Shown piece after piece: positions 1 through 12,000 of a stretch of DNA of 64,000 nucleotides. The DNA is from Microbacterium elymi (GTDB taxonomy: Bacteria > Actinomycetota > Actinomycetes > Actinomycetales > Microbacteriaceae), in NCBI RefSeq assembly GCF_021582895.2, contig NZ_CP091139.2:2170001-2234000 (forward strand). The letters are read 5' to 3'. How positions within the stretch are numbered: position 1 is the stretch's first letter; every line of letters begins with the position of its first letter. The notes under the pieces are model-generated. The model worked only from the letters and a program-made list of their open reading frames with translations. It was not told where the DNA came from and ran no database searches. The translations under genes and the position numbers were made by a program.

Positions 1-527
1 GCGCCTCGACCTCTTTCCGTACGCGGGCGTTCGGGGTGAAGCATCGACCGAGGGCCCATTGGGTGAGCTGATTGCGGGTCATGCCTGCGGAACTGAGGGC
101 TCTTCGCGGCATGACGCCGGATTCTCGCCATCTTCGGCAAGTAGGACCAGAACACGGCGACGCGTTCTTCTACGGCAGGGTGTGACAGGTCGATCGACAG
201 CTTGCGATACACGAACGGATTGCTGTGGTGAGCGGGGAAGAGCTCCGAGATGACGTCGGTCGGATGCTGTGCGAGTCGTCCCTTCCACACCTGCGGGCTC
301 ACCGACGCGATGTCGTCAAGTTCGGCCGCCTGAGTCGGCGTCGGGCTGTCGAAGAGCAGCGGGTAGGCGTCCTCGCCCCGCGGGAGGTACTCACCGTCTC
401 GCCAGTCGATCACCGCCGTCCGACCGGTCAGCGCCCCGATGACCACACCGGTGCAGGCGGAGAGGATCCGATTGCCGAACCCGCCCTTCGCCTTTACCAG
501 CAGGTATCGATCGGTCTCCCCCGTCAT
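1..527 (-). CDS. NodZ-like fucosyltransferase, partial (3' end outside window)
   Basis: The protein begins [20 protein letters not shown], a start typical of NodZ-type alpha-1,6-fucosyltransferases and related GDP-sugar transferases (KGGFGNR nucleotide-binding start). The ATG overlaps the gmd stop as ATGA, so the two are translationally coupled. With gmd and fcl next door, the inferred job is to move L-fucose from GDP-L-fucose onto a surface glycan. The frame breaks at 83-88, where GCCTGC (GCAGGC on the coding strand) replaces an expected GCAGC. With one base removed the protein reads on as [18 protein letters not shown] to the window edge. The family call rests on the N-terminal motif and context, and the C-terminal half is not visible. 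Confidence 0.6.
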   Translation of the reverse strand, partial: MTGETDRYLLVKAKGGFGNRILSACTGVVIGALTGRTAVIDWRDGEYLPRGEDAYPLLFDSPTPTQAAELDDIASVSPQVWKGRLAQHPTDVISELFPAHHSNPFVYRKLSIDLSHPAVEERVAVFWSYLPKMARIRRHAAKSPQFRRHDPQSAHPMGPRSMLHPERPRTERGRG

Positions 528-1523
528 GCGAGGCTGCGGCTTGCGACGAGCTCCAGATCGCTGTCGACCATGAGACGAGCGAGGTCCGGAGCGTGCGTCT
601 GAGGCTTCCATCCGAGCCGCGCCTCGGCTTTCGTCGGATCCCCGATCAGGTCATCGACCTCGGTCGGGCGCACATACCGCGGGTCGAAGCGGACGTGCTT
701 CTCCCAGTCGAGACCCACATGCTCGAAAGCGAACTGCAGGAAGTCCCGCACGGTGTACGTCGTGCCGGTCGCCACCACGAAGTCGTCCGGTTCGTCGGCC
801 TGCAGCATCCGCCACATCGCCTCGACGTACTCCTTGGCGTACCCCCAGTCCCGAGCAGCGTCGAGATTGCCCAGGTAGAGGTGCTCCTGCAGACCGGAGG
901 CGATCCGGGCGGCGGCCATCGTGATCTTCCGGGTAACGAATGTCTCCCCTCGACGGGGGGATTCGTGGTTGAAGAGGATGCCGTTGACCGCGTACATGTC
1001 GTAGGCCTCGCGGTAGTTCCGGGTCATCCAGTACGAGTACAGCTTGGCTTGCGCCGTACGGTGACCGCGGGTAGAACGGCGTCGACTCGTTCTGCGGTGG
1101 GGGCGTCGCCCCGAACATCTCCGAGCTGGACGCCTGGTAGAAGCGAGTGGGCAGTCCCGACTCCCGGATGGCCTCGAGAATGCGGGTGGTGCCCATTCCC
1201 GTCACGTCCCCGGTGAACTCCGGCTCGTCGAACGATACGCGGACGTGCGACTGCGCAACCAGGTGGTAGACCTCGTCCGGTCGGATCCGCTCGATGAGGG
1301 TGACGAGACGCGATCCGTCAGTCAGGTCCGCATAGTGGAGGAAGAGACGTGCATCCTCATCATGCGGGTCGCGGTAGAGATGATCGATGCGCTGGGTGTT
1401 GAACGTCGATGCACGCCGGATCAGCCCGTGCACCACGTAGCCCTTCTCGAGCAGGAGTTCGGCCAGATACGACCCGTCCTGCCCCGTGATGCCCGTGATC
1501 AGAGCGATCTTCGTGGTGGTCAT
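524..1523 (-). CDS. gmd: GDP-mannose 4,6-dehydratase
   Basis: An extended SDR enzyme of about 333 aa that converts GDP-mannose to GDP-4-keto-6-deoxymannose, the first step to GDP-L-fucose. Visible are the NAD-binding [15 protein letters not shown] at the N-terminus, [18 protein letters not shown] and the catalytic YGAAK with the following LYSYW. The gene is broken once at 1047-1052, where the + strand reads GCTTGC. Restoring GCTGC gives [20 protein letters not shown]. It starts at ATG 1523 behind a weak purine-rich stretch. It is divergent from fcl and overlaps the downstream fucosyltransferase by 4 nt. One position normally Ala (HLAAQSHV) is Val here (HLVAQSHV), probably neutral. Confidence 0.93.
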
Positions 1524-1735
1524 GCATGCCCCTTGTCGATGCTTCACCGAAACATTGCGAGATGGCCGGCGGCCTGAAGCTCCCCAGCCGCACTGTTCCC
1601 CGACGCTCACTCTAGCGTGGCGCCGCTCGATTCCCACGTCTCCGATGGCGCGACGACCCCGCTACGGGCATGGTGATTTCCCGTAGCATGAGAGCTGAAG
1701 GGCGAGATTCCATACTGCGTCGATGGGGAGACGAA

Positions 1736-2677
<942 letters not shown>

Positions 2678-2679
2678 GA

Positions 2680-3706
2680 CTACTCCCGCACCACGGCCGG
2701 CGACCACGCGTGCGGGATGAGCAGCGTCGGCGCAGACGTCCCGTCGGCCTTCAGCTCCCACACGTCCGAATCGCCGGGGGTGTCGTTCGGCATGCCGTAC
2801 AGAAGCGTGCCGTCGTCCAGCCACTCGATCTGATCGTCGATGCCTGCGGGTCTCGGCATCCAGCACCGTCACCTTGCCTGATGCGATGTCGAAGACCGCG
2901 GGCGTCCAGTGCACGGTCGGGCCGGCGCCCGAGGTGACGCGCTTGAACGCGATGCGCGTGCCGTCCGGCGAGAGCGAGGGGCACTCCACCGTCTCGATGA
3001 CCGATCGCAGCGTCCGCTTCCTGATGTCGCCCTTGACCAGATACGTCTGCCCGACCGTGGTCATGCCGACGGTCGCGTAGAACGTGTCGTCGTCGACGAA
3101 CGTGATGCCCCAGTAGTTGCGGTCGAAGGGGGCGCTGACTTTGCCGTCGAGGTACAGCGTCCAGTCCTCGAGGTTGCCGAAGCTGCTCCCGTCCGACGTC
3201 TTGCGGATCACCGTCTCGGTCGAGAACCCGATCGTCGCATAGGCGTGGCCGGTGACGAACGCGGTGGTCGCCACGAGCGACCCGTCGGGGGAGAAGCGGG
3301 TCCGGCTGGGCACGCCCGGCAGCGGCCACTCCAGCTGCTCCGCGCCCGCGTCGTCATAGATCCGCGCGTTGTAGCTCGGCGTGATGCCCCGCTCGGACCG
3401 CAGGCACGAGAACGCGGTGTCGGTGGCGTCCACCCGATCGCAGGCGATATCGGTCAGCGCACGCGCCCCTCCAGGATCATCCAGCGGCACGCTGCCCACC
3501 AGCCCGTAACCCTGCCCGGTGGCGGTGTTGCGAAAGACGATCCGGTCGCCCTGCGCCCACTCGGTCGGCGCGGTGGTCTCTGCGGCCGACGGAGCGCTCT
3601 GCCGTGCCTGGTACTGCGCCCAGGCGTACACGCCGACGCCCGCCGTCACCCCGAGCGCCAGCACCGAGACGAGGGTGATCGCCAGCCACTTGACCCGCGG
3701 ACTCAC
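2680..3706 (-). CDS. Membrane-anchored beta-propeller (PD40/TolB-like) protein
   Basis: A protein of about 341 aa with one N-terminal membrane helix (WLAITLVSVLALGVTAGVGV) and a long extracytoplasmic part. The latter carries repeated blade-like motifs such as RFSPDGSLVA and SLSPDGTRIAFKR, typical of PD40/WD40-like propellers. No enzyme motif is visible; such proteins usually bind ligands or act in cell-envelope processes. It starts at GTG 3706, overlapping the MFS stop (GTGA). One frame break lies at 2842-2847 (GCCTGC); restoring GCTGC gives ETRSIDDQIEWLDDGTLLYG and a normal end. It is probably co-transcribed with the two genes upstream of it and functions with them in export or assembly of surface material. 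That role is inferred from position only. Confidence 0.65.
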
Positions 3707-5046
3707 GCGTCGACCTCTCGCCCGCGGGCAGCCAGATACGGGCGGAGGAGCAGCGCGATGAGGGGGATGGCGATCACCAGCAGCACCGAGACGATGATCA
3801 TCGACGTCTCGCGGCCCGCGGCGTACCAGAGGATGCCGAAGCCGGCCGCCGAGAGGAACCGGGTGAACGCGACCACCGTCTGTGCCGCGGCGATCCCGGT
3901 GCCGTGCGTCTCGGGAGTCGTCAGCTGCGCGGCCAGCGCGGCCAGCACGCCGTCGGTGGCGGCGTAGAACGCTCCGAGGAACGCCAGGCACAGCAGCGTG
4001 GCCGCGACGTCCGCCATCGGCAGAGCGGCGACCACGTACGCGGCCAGCAGGCCGACGTGCCCGAAGACGAACACCCGCGCCCGTCCGATGCGGTCGGCCA
4101 GACGGCCGAGCGGGATGGCCAGCGCGAGGAACGCGATGTTGGTGCCGACGTACATCAGCGGGAACCACTGCGCGGCGAAGTCGCTGCGTGCCTGCAGCAC
4201 GAGGTAGACGAAGCCGTCGCCGATGGTCAGCAGCCCGAGGATCCCGGCCGCGGCCAGCACCCGCCGCATCGGGCCGGCCGTGATGACGCTCCAGTCGAAC
4301 TTCGGGCGGGGCGGCCGTGGGGCGCGCGGCGCCGGAGGGACGGATGCCGCGGGCACGGCATCCGGGAACGGTCGCTGCGCCCGCACGTTCGGCACGAACA
4401 GGCCGAGCACCGCGACGCCGACCACCGCGAAGGCCAGCGAGGCCACGAAGATCGTGCCGTAGCCGTTCGGGATCAGCAGCAGGATGACGAATGCGATGAG
4501 CGGCCCGACGGCGGCGCCGATGTTGTCCAGCGTGCGGTGCACGCCGAACGACGTGCCCAGGTTGTCGGGGCGCGACGACGCGGTGATCACGGAGTCACGG
4601 GGAGCGGTGCGGATGCCCTTGCCGATCCGGTCCAGGGAGATCACGGCGGTCAGCGCGGCGAACCCGGAGGCGAACAGCAGCCCGATGCGGGCGACGGCCG
4701 CGAGGGCGTAGCCGACGAACGCCACCCACTTCGGCTGGTCGAGCCGGTCGGACGTGTATCCGCCCGCGATCCGGACGAGGGCGCTGATCCCCTGGTAGAG
4801 CCCGTCGATGAACCCGTACGCGATCGTCGACAGCCCGAGGAACCCGGTGATGTACAGGGGCAGGATCGCACTGACCGACTCGGACGAGATGTCGGTGAGC
4901 ATCGAGACGATCCCGAGACTGACGACGGCGGACGAGACCGCTCGCACGCCTCGGCGCCTGCCCGTTCCCGTCGCCGCCGGGTCGGCCGCAGCATCCGTCT
5001 TCTGCTTCTGGGCCTGCTTCGGCTTGTTCGAGAACGAGATGTACAT
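3703..5046 (-). CDS. MFS transporter
   Basis: 447 aa with about 12 hydrophobic segments. It carries the MFS loop motif between helices 2 and 3 (GGYTSDRLDQPKW) and a second-half equivalent (GRLADRIGRARV). A conserved LDRIGKGIRTAPRDSVI block resembles a subgroup of MFS carriers annotated as drug or unknown-substrate exporters. The middle loop (about residues 225-245) is rich in Pro and Ala. The gene is unbroken. It lies 6 nt downstream of the preceding membrane-anchored protein and overlaps the beta-propeller gene by 4 nt, so the three form one operon. The substrate cannot be read from sequence. Confidence 0.8.
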   Translation of the reverse strand: MYISFSNKPKQAQKQKTDAAADPAATGTGRRRGVRAVSSAVVSLGIVSMLTDISSESVSAILPLYITGFLGLSTIAYGFIDGLYQGISALVRIAGGYTSDRLDQPKWVAFVGYALAAVARIGLLFASGFAALTAVISLDRIGKGIRTAPRDSVITASSRPDNLGTSFGVHRTLDNIGAAVGPLIAFVILLLIPNGYGTIFVASLAFAVVGVAVLGLFVPNVRAQRPFPDAVPAASVPPAPRAPRPPRPKFDWSVITAGPMRRVLAAAGILGLLTIGDGFVYLVLQARSDFAAQWFPLMYVGTNIAFLALAIPLGRLADRIGRARVFVFGHVGLLAAYVVAALPMADVAATLLCLAFLGAFYAATDGVLAALAAQLTTPETHGTGIAAAQTVVAFTRFLSAAGFGILWYAAGRETSMIIVSVLLVIAIPLIALLLRPYLAARGREVDA

Positions 5047-5052
5047 GCAGCC

Positions 5053-5743
5053 TCACTTCGTCCGGAACACGCCGAAGATCGTGTACCGGTTGCCGGTCCC
5101 GGACGACCCCGTCGCCAGCGTCACCGATTCGTACCGCCCGATGAAGGCCACCGAGCCGTCGTCGCTGGATCCCGGCTTGCATTCCGAGCGACTCCCAGAG
5201 CTTCTCGTAGTGGGCTCGGATCGCCTTCTCCGACTCGGACGAACGGGCGACGAGCGTGACCTGCATCCGGGTGCCCTGTGTGGCGATCGAGGACGACACC
5301 ACGTCCGCCTTCACCGTCGGGCCCATGACCGAGGCGGGGAAGCCCTTGACCAGACCCTGATCCTTCGCCGCCGACTTCGGCAGCGGCGCGCTCACCAGCG
5401 GTGTCGCCGGGGCGATCGAGGGCAGGCGGTCGTCCGGCGTGGCGGTCGGCGGCAGGACTTCGGACCCGGAAGTGGGCGTCGCCTGCGGCAGAGGACCGGG
5501 CTTGGCCGATGCCTTGGTCGACGGGGTCGATCCGCTCGGCCCGCTCGATCCCCTCGGCCCACTCGATCCGCCCGACCCGTTCGCCGCCTGCGAGGCCGTC
5601 TGTCCGGGTGCCGCGGTCGGCGTCGCCTGTGCGTTCCACAGGACGGCTACTACGACCACGCCCGCCACGACGACCGCCGCCACGACGCCGATGACGACCT
5701 TCATCCCCGTCGTCAGCGCCGATGTGCGCTTCTGATCGCTCAT
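5053..5743 (-). CDS. Membrane-anchored protein with Ser/Pro/Gly-rich linker
   Basis: About 230 aa. It has a short cytoplasmic N-terminus (MSDQKRTSALTTGMK), one membrane helix (VVIGVVAAVVVAGVVVVAVL) and a low-complexity linker (GSGGSSGPRGSSGPSGS). A folded C-terminal part of about 110 aa contains SESEKAIRAHYEKLWESLGM. No known family is recognised. A break at 5175-5180 (GCTTGC) hides the last 40 residues. Restoring GCTGC gives QPGSSDDGSVAFIGRY and an end at FGVFRTK, 7 nt before the MFS start. It is first gene of the three-gene minus-strand operon, downstream of a pair of hairpins. Confidence 0.6.
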
Positions 5744-5769
5744 GCTCCGCCTCCCCAGTCGGATCCCCA

Positions 5770-5900
5770 CCGACATCCGCTGCTTCCCGCGCGGATGTCG
5801 GCGCTTGATCATCTCATCTATACCCAGGGATCCGCGACCATGGGGACACGTGCCGTGCGGCGATCGTGTCCTTTGGGAAGGGGAGCATGGTCGCGGATCC
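5770..5900. repeat. Two nested inverted repeats between polysaccharide genes
   Basis: Positions 5770-5780 and 5791-5801 form a perfect 11-bp hairpin (CCGACATCCGC with a 10-nt loop). Positions 5828-5842 and 5886-5900 form a perfect 15-bp inverted repeat (GGATCCGCGACCATG). Inside the latter, GGACACG and CGTGTCC can pair further. They lie between the glycosylphosphotransferase stop and the next minus-strand gene. No T-run follows, so they could be a terminator, an mRNA-processing structure or a small palindromic mobile repeat. Confidence 0.6.
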
Positions 5901-5936
5901 AGTCGGTGGTTCGGATGCTGTAGGCACCCGAACGAG

Positions 5937-7482
5937 TCAGTAGGCCCCCTTCGGGTCGATCATCACGCGGAAGGTCCGCCACATGATCATCAGATCGGTC
6001 ATGACCGACCAGTTCTCGACGTAGCGCAGGTCGAGCCGCACGCTCTCGTCCCACGACAGGTCGCTGCGCCCGCTCACCTGCCACAGGCCGGTGATGCCCG
6101 GCTTGATGTACAGCCGGCGATACACGGCGCCGCCGTACGCATCGACCTCGCTGGGCAGCGGCGGGCGCGGGCCCACCACGCTCATGTCGCCGCGCAGCGC
6201 GTTCCAGAACTGCGGGAGCTCGTCCAGCGAGAACTTGCGCAGCACGGTGCCGATCCGGGTGATGCGCGGATCGTGCTTGAGCTTGAACAGCGGACCGGAC
6301 CCTTCGTTGGCGTCCCTCAGCTCGGCCAGGCGGGCTTCGGCATCCACGTGCATCGTCCGGAACTTGAGGATCTTGAACTGGGTGCCGTCCCGACCGACGC
6401 GGACCTGGCGGAAGAACACCGGGCCGCGGTCCTCGAGCTTGATCAGCAGCGCGATCGGCAGGCCGATCAGCGTGATCGGGATCAGCGCGAGCACAGAGAT
6501 GGCGATGTCCATCGCGCGCTTGAGCAGGTGCCGTCCGCCCTCGAACTCGGGGATCTTCACGTGGATCAGCGGCAGGCCGTCGATCGGGCGAAGCGAGATC
6601 CGAGGGCCGGCGACATCAGCGAGACGACTGGACAGGATGAGTTCGGATGCCGTGCCCTCGAGCTCCCAGCTCAAGCGCTTGATGAAATCCGGCTCCCTGT
6701 CCAGTCGACTCGCCACGACGACGGAGTCGGCGCCGAGTTGGCGCGCGCGCAGCGCGACCGTACCCGTCGTCCCCACAACGGGATAGGTGCGTCCGTCGAC
6801 GATCATGGGGGTCTGAGACCCGTCCTCGAGCGCCGCTCCGACGATCGAGTAGCCCTTGTTGGTATCCTGCTCGAGCTGCCGGATGACGTACTCGACGTCG
6901 TCCCGGGTGCCGGTCACGAGGGTGCGCGCCGTGCAGTGGCCGTACTCGCGCTGGGCGATCAGCCAGCGGCGCCAGCTCCAGCGCCCGACGAGGACGGCGA
7001 ACAGGCCGAGCGGGAGTGCGGCGATCAGCTTGCATCCGCACCCCGTGCCACTGGAAGACCACGAACAGCATCGCGACGATCCCGAAGGCGAGACCGGTCG
7101 CGTGCGCCACGCGCTTGTACTCCGTCGCGCCGCCGCCGAGGATCGCCATCGCCCGCGTGCCGAACAGCGACAGCATCCCGATCCACACCGCAGCCGTCAG
7201 CAGCGGGATCCGCAGCATTGCCCAGGCGTCGATCGGCCCGGATGCCTCGGTGAGCAGGTCGAGCGCCCCCGCACCCGCGGAGGCCCCGAGGACGATCATC
7301 GCGTCCGAGACCCGCAGCCGCCGGCGGTACCGCCGCTCCCAGAGCAGGCGGCGCTCCAGCGCGGGCTGGACGCGCGGCGAGACGCCGGTCGTCACGGCCG
7401 CCGTGTGCGGTGTCTCGGCGTGGCGCGACGGCGTGAGCTGATCGAAGCCGATCACTCCCGGCAGTGCGTCGATCGCCGTCAT
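5937..7482 (-). CDS. Polyprenyl glycosylphosphotransferase (priming glycosyltransferase)
   Basis: About 515 aa. The N-terminal half has several membrane helices and a CoA-binding/Rossmann-like region. The C-terminal half is a bacterial sugar transferase domain: KRAMDIAISVLALIPITLIG helix, FFRQVRVGRDG, FKILKFRTM, KFSLDELPQFWNAL, GDMSVVGPRPPLPSE and KPGITGLWQVSGRS. Such enzymes transfer a sugar-1-phosphate from a nucleotide sugar to undecaprenyl phosphate to start exopolysaccharide synthesis. One break at 7028-7033 (GCTTGC) separates the halves; restoring GCTGC gives GVRMQLIAALPLGLF. The ATG at 7482 gives MTAIDALPGVIG, but an in-frame ATG at 7593 is also possible; neither has a strong ribosome site. 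Confidence 0.88.
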
Positions 7483-7809
7483 AGTGCACGCGCGGTCAAG
7501 CGCACGCGTGCCAACGCGTCCCCAGTCGACATCTTTACTTCCCCAGTAATGTCGCGACAGGTTCCCACCTGTCGTATTCCCCAGACGGCTCATCGGCTTC
7601 CCACGGCCGATGATCGGAGCATCCCACTGCTCCAGCCGCTGTCACTCTATCGTGCCCGGGTCCGTTGCGGAAGGGATACCGCGGATCCGTGTCACACCGT
7701 GACGTTCACCCTGCAAGAGGTCGTCGTCTGCGCGGTGATACCGGGCGTCATTCTCGGGGGCACCGGCGCGTGCGGTGACGGAATCCGTGCGCTGTGCGAC
7801 GATGCCGAC
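7483..7809. other. Intergenic region between divergent genes
   Basis: This stretch separates the divergent glycosylphosphotransferase and NUDIX genes. If the former starts at 7593 the gap shrinks to about 216 nt. A short minus-strand leader ORF with a fair ribosome site (GGAAG, ATG near 7533) ends at the 7482 start codon. I see no palindrome or riboswitch fold here. Promoters for both sides must lie in it, but I cannot place them with confidence. Confidence 0.4.
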
Positions 7810-8205
7810 ATGACCGCCGCCCCGCTCGACGTCGTCGCCGCGGTGATCGTGGACGGCGACCGGATCCTCGCCTGCCGTCGCCGTGAGGGAAAGGCCGACG
7901 CGGGCCGCTGGGAGTTCCCCGGCGGCAAGGTCGAACCGGGGGAGTCGCCGGCCGAGGCGCTCGTGCGCGAGGTCCGCGAAGAGCTGGGCATCGACATCCG
8001 CATCGGGGAGGTCCTGCGGACGGACGTGACGGATGCCGCAGGCCGCAGCATCCGCCTCACCTGTCTGGCCGCGACCCTGTCAGGGGAGCGTCCGACCGAC
8101 AGCACCGATCACGACCGGATGGAGTGGGTGCGCCCCGCCGAGCTGTCGGCCCTGGACTGGGCCGAGCCGGATCTGCCGATGGTGCGCGAGCTCAGCGGCG
8201 GGTGA
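7810..8205 (+). CDS. NUDIX hydrolase (MutT-like)
   Basis: 131 aa with a complete NUDIX box starting at GGKVEPGESPAEALVREV and continuing REELGI (GX5EX7REUXEEXGU). The length and the typical start (VVAAVIVDGDRILACRRR) match the MutT/8-oxo-dGTP diphosphatase group, which hydrolyses oxidised nucleotides or other NDP-X substrates. The ATG at 7810 overlaps nothing. The gene is unbroken and convergent with the phosphopantetheinyl transferase. Substrate identity is inferred; it could also be a general (d)NTP pyrophosphohydrolase. Confidence 0.88.
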   Translation: MTAAPLDVVAAVIVDGDRILACRRREGKADAGRWEFPGGKVEPGESPAEALVREVREELGIDIRIGEVLRTDVTDAAGRSIRLTCLAATLSGERPTDSTDHDRMEWVRPAELSALDWAEPDLPMVRELSGG

Positions 8206-8226
8206 CGTCAGTCGCACGGAGGCAGC

Positions 8227-8969
8227 TCATACGGCCACATTGATCGTCGCAACGGGCATCGCGTCCGCCGCCGCGACGCAGATGATCCGTCCGCCCGCAT
8301 CCGGAATCCATGACAGTCGGTGCATGGCGATCGCCGTCTCGAGTTCCTGGGGGAAGCCAAGAGCCCGCGCCCCGTGGTCTTCGACAGGGCTTCAAGCGCA
8401 GACCATACTTCCACAGTGGAAGAGTTCGGAGGGCAAACCTGCATCACTCGTTCCCATCCGGCGATCCCACGTGTTCCGTGTCCTCTGTGCAGAAGATCTG
8501 CCCGGCCGGATGACTCGATGTCGATGCCAAGCGAATCCGAACTGAGTGCGATGACGGCGCGGTCGCCGATGGACGATGTGCTGATCTGCGGCGCGTTCGG
8601 GACGGGGCTGACCACGTGTGGCCGCCCATGCGAGGCGTCCCCGCAACGGGGGCACATCGTATCCACCGCCACCTCGGTTGGAGCCCTTCCCAGGCTTGCG
8701 GCGACAACGAGGCGTCGGAGGACTCGTCGCGCGCCGAGCCTGCTCCGCAACTCGGCTCCGACCTTGCGGTTCGCCGCCTCGAGCTCGAGGCGGGTGAGCC
8801 AACCCAGCCGGACGGCCTCGTCGAGTTGACTCGAGTCAAAGTGGGGAAGAGTAAGACGCCACACACGCGTCGTAGCCCTGCAGTCGTGGTCGGCGGCCGC
8901 GCTGACAGCATCCCAAAGCCACTCGATGCCCACCGTCTGCTCCCGCCCGACCCCTGCGTTCACTCCCAT
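8227..8969 (-). CDS. 4'-phosphopantetheinyl transferase (Sfp type)
   Basis: About 247 aa. It has the features of actinobacterial Sfp-type enzymes that load phosphopantetheine onto NRPS carrier domains: CPRCGDASHGRPHV, a core segment with SLGIDIES (the GxDxE Mg-binding motif) and WSALEALSKTTGRGL (the WxxKEAxxKaxG motif). In that last motif Ser-Ala-Leu-Glu precedes Ala, so the usual Lys before Glu is replaced. It is divergent from the NRPS, so it is its likely activator. A frame shift near 8365-8372 (GCC where GCCC is expected) hides the last 46 residues. It is not at a GCAGC site, so it could be a homopolymer error or real damage. The start at ATG 8969 is tentative. Confidence 0.72.
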
Positions 8970-9082
8970 GCATCCGCCGATCAGGCGCGGACTGGCCCGC
9001 ACCGTTACGCAATAGAGTATGACCGCGGGCCGTTGGTGAGCGGGGTAGGCACAATGATGCGCGGCCGTGGGGAGCGTGAGCA

Positions 9083-12000
9083 ATGTCTGGTGCAGCTTCG
9101 CCGTGGGGGCGAACCGACGACGACCTCGTGGATGAGGAGACGGGGCTGACCCGAAATCAGTTCCTCATCTGGCTGGGGCAGGAAGCGGCACCCGACAAGC
9201 CGATCTTCAACGAGCAGAGCGTCTTCATCATTCACGGTGAATTGGACCTCTCTCGTTTCCACGAGGCTTTCCGACGCGTGATCGACGAGGCCGACGCGCT
9301 CCGCACCAGGATCACGCGCGCTCATGGTCGCCCGCGCGCCGACGTGCGGGAGCATCTGGAATTCACTTCCGAGTTCATCGATCTGTCCGCCAGCGCAGAC
9401 GTCGACGGCGACCTCGAAGCCTGGGCGCTGCAGAATGTCGACGCGGTCATCGATCTGTCAGTGCGCCCCTTCGAGTCCACGATCCTGAAACTTGCTCCGG
9501 ACAGGTACGCCTGGGGTTTCGTGTGTCATCAGATCTTGACCGATGCCTCATCGATCGCCCTGATGTTCCAGCGCATCGGCGCCTGGTATCTCCATCTTTC
9601 CGGGTCTGACATGCCGCCGTCCCCCAGGAAGCACCGTCGTTCGCTTCTTACGTTGAGCGCGACCTGGCGGAGGCGGATACTCCGGAGTACCGGATCCGCG
9701 AGGCCTACTGGAACCAGAGAGTCTCAAGTCCCCCGGATCCTGTGGTCTTCTATGACGGTCGGACTACTCCCAACTCGGTGTCGCACCGTCATCGCGTGGA
9801 CCATCCGCTGGGACCGGAACTCACCCAGGCGGTTCGCGATTTCGCCCAATCAGAGGACATACGCGCCCTGTCAGAGAATCTCTCGGCGTACAGCGTCTTC
9901 TGCGCCGCGCTCATCGCCTATCTGCACAAGCTGGGCGGTCACGAGAGGGTCGTCATCGGGACTACGTGGCACAACAGGCAACGTCCGTTCCAGTCGGCGA
10001 TCGGCCTGTTCATGGTGCAGAATCCCTTCGACGTGAGCGTGGGCGCCGACGACACTTTCCAGACCCTGGTCAAGAAGGTGCAGTCCGAAGCGCTCGGCAC
10101 GAAACGCCATCTGCCGTATGCGGCAGGGAATCCCGGCGGCCGCGCGTACGACGTCACACTGAACTACGTCAAGGCCCGGTTCGGGCCGTTCGCCAATATG
10201 CCCATTGACCATCACTGGTACCGGCCGAGCTACGGTGACGGCAGCATGCAGGTCCAGATCCACGACCTCGACGGCAGCCAGCATCCCACGCTGTCCATCG
10301 ACTTCAGCGACGACGTATATGAAGCCGCCGACCGCGATGCGGTCTTCGCGCACTACCTTGCCTGCCTCACGAGGCTCATGGCGAATCCGAATGTCCCGAT
10401 CGACTCCGTGTCTATGCTCACCGATGCCGAGCGCGCCGAGTTGGATGCGTGGAACGAGACAGAGCGCGACTACCCCAGCGAGGATACCGTCGTCGACCTC
10501 TTCGAATGGCAGGTGGAGCGGCGGCCGGATGCCATTGCGGTGTCGTGCGGCGATGAACGGCTCACCTACGCCGAGCTCAGCGAACGCGCCCGAGACCTCG
10601 CGGAGGAGCTTCGCGTCGCGGGGGTGGGGCCGGGAACGTTGGTCGGGGTCTATCTGAACAGGTCCGTCGACCTGCTCGTGGGTGTTCTCGCTGTCCTCAG
10701 GGCGGGGGGAGGATATGTGCCTCTCGATCCTGCCTTCCCTCGCGACCGGCTCGACTACATGCTCGAGGACTCGGATACGCGTGTGTTGCTGACAGAGACG
10801 GGAATGCAGGGCGATCTCGATACAGGCGATCGTTCGATCGTCTACGTCGACCGTCCTCGCGTGGCGAGTGGGGCCACCGATCAGCCAGGCGTACGACCCG
10901 ATCCCGAGGACCTGGCATACGTGCTCTATACATCGGGATCCACGGGACGCCCGAAGGGTGTCGAGATCCCCCACCGCGCCCTGACGAATTTCCTTCGCTC
11001 GATGGCCGAGCAACCCGGCTGCGGCGAGGACGATACGCTCCTCGCCGTCACCACCCTGTCCTTCGATATCGCCGGATTGGAGCTCTACTTGCCGCTCGTC
11101 ACGGGCGGCCACGTCGAGATCGCCACCCGGGAGACCGCGGCCGACGGAAGACTGCTGCGCGCGCACCTCGACAGCGGGGCGATCACGATGCTCCAGGCGA
11201 CGCCGGCGACGTGGCGGATGCTGATCGATTCGGGCTGGGAAGGGACCCCCGGCCTGAAGGGGCTCATCGGAGGCGAAGCCCTGCCGCCCGATCTCGTCCA
11301 GCCACTGATCGACCGGACGAGCTCCCTCTGGAACATGTATGGACCCACGGAGACCACCATCTGGTCCTCCGTGCAGCGCATCACGTCGGCCCCGGCCGTC
11401 ATCAGCATCGGCCGCCCTGTCGCCAACACGCGTTTCCACGTCGTGGACGCCCGTTTGCAATCTGTACCGATCGGCATCGCCGGCGAACTGCTGATCTCTG
11501 GCGAGGGACTGGCCCGCGGCTACCATCGCAGGCCGGACCTGGCGGCCGAAAAATTCATCGAGACCTGGGTGGATGACCGAGGGAGGGGCTCCCGGGTCTA
11601 CCGCAGCGGTGATCTCGTTCGGTTCACTCGGGCAGGGCAACTGGTACACCTTGGTCGCCTGGATCAGCAGGTGAAGATTCGCGGATTCCGGGTTGAGGTG
11701 GGTGAGGTCGAGGCGGCTCTGGCTCGCACACGACGCGGTCCAGCACGCCGTGGTGGTCGCCTACCGCGCACAGACCGCGGCAGCCCGGCTGGTGGCGTAC
11801 GTCGTACCTGCCGAGGACGGTGCCCCAACGGGCGCCGAGTTGCGTCGCCACCTGCGGGACGCGCTGCCTGATTACATGGTCCCGCACCAGTTCATGATGC
11901 TCGCCGAACTGCCCCTCACGCCTAACGGAAAGATCGATCGGCGACGCCTTCCCGAACCGGAACCCGGAGCTGATGCCGTTCCGGCTGGCGACTCGACCAC

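Noticed and set aside
7483..7540. A leader-peptide gene before the glycosylphosphotransferase
   Set aside because: The short frame has a ribosome site but no regulatory codons or attenuator hairpins, and the main start itself is uncertain.
8360..8375. The PPTase frameshift as another GCAGC case
   Set aside because: The local sequence is a C-run with a missing base, not GCAGC. It was kept separate as a homopolymer slip or real damage.
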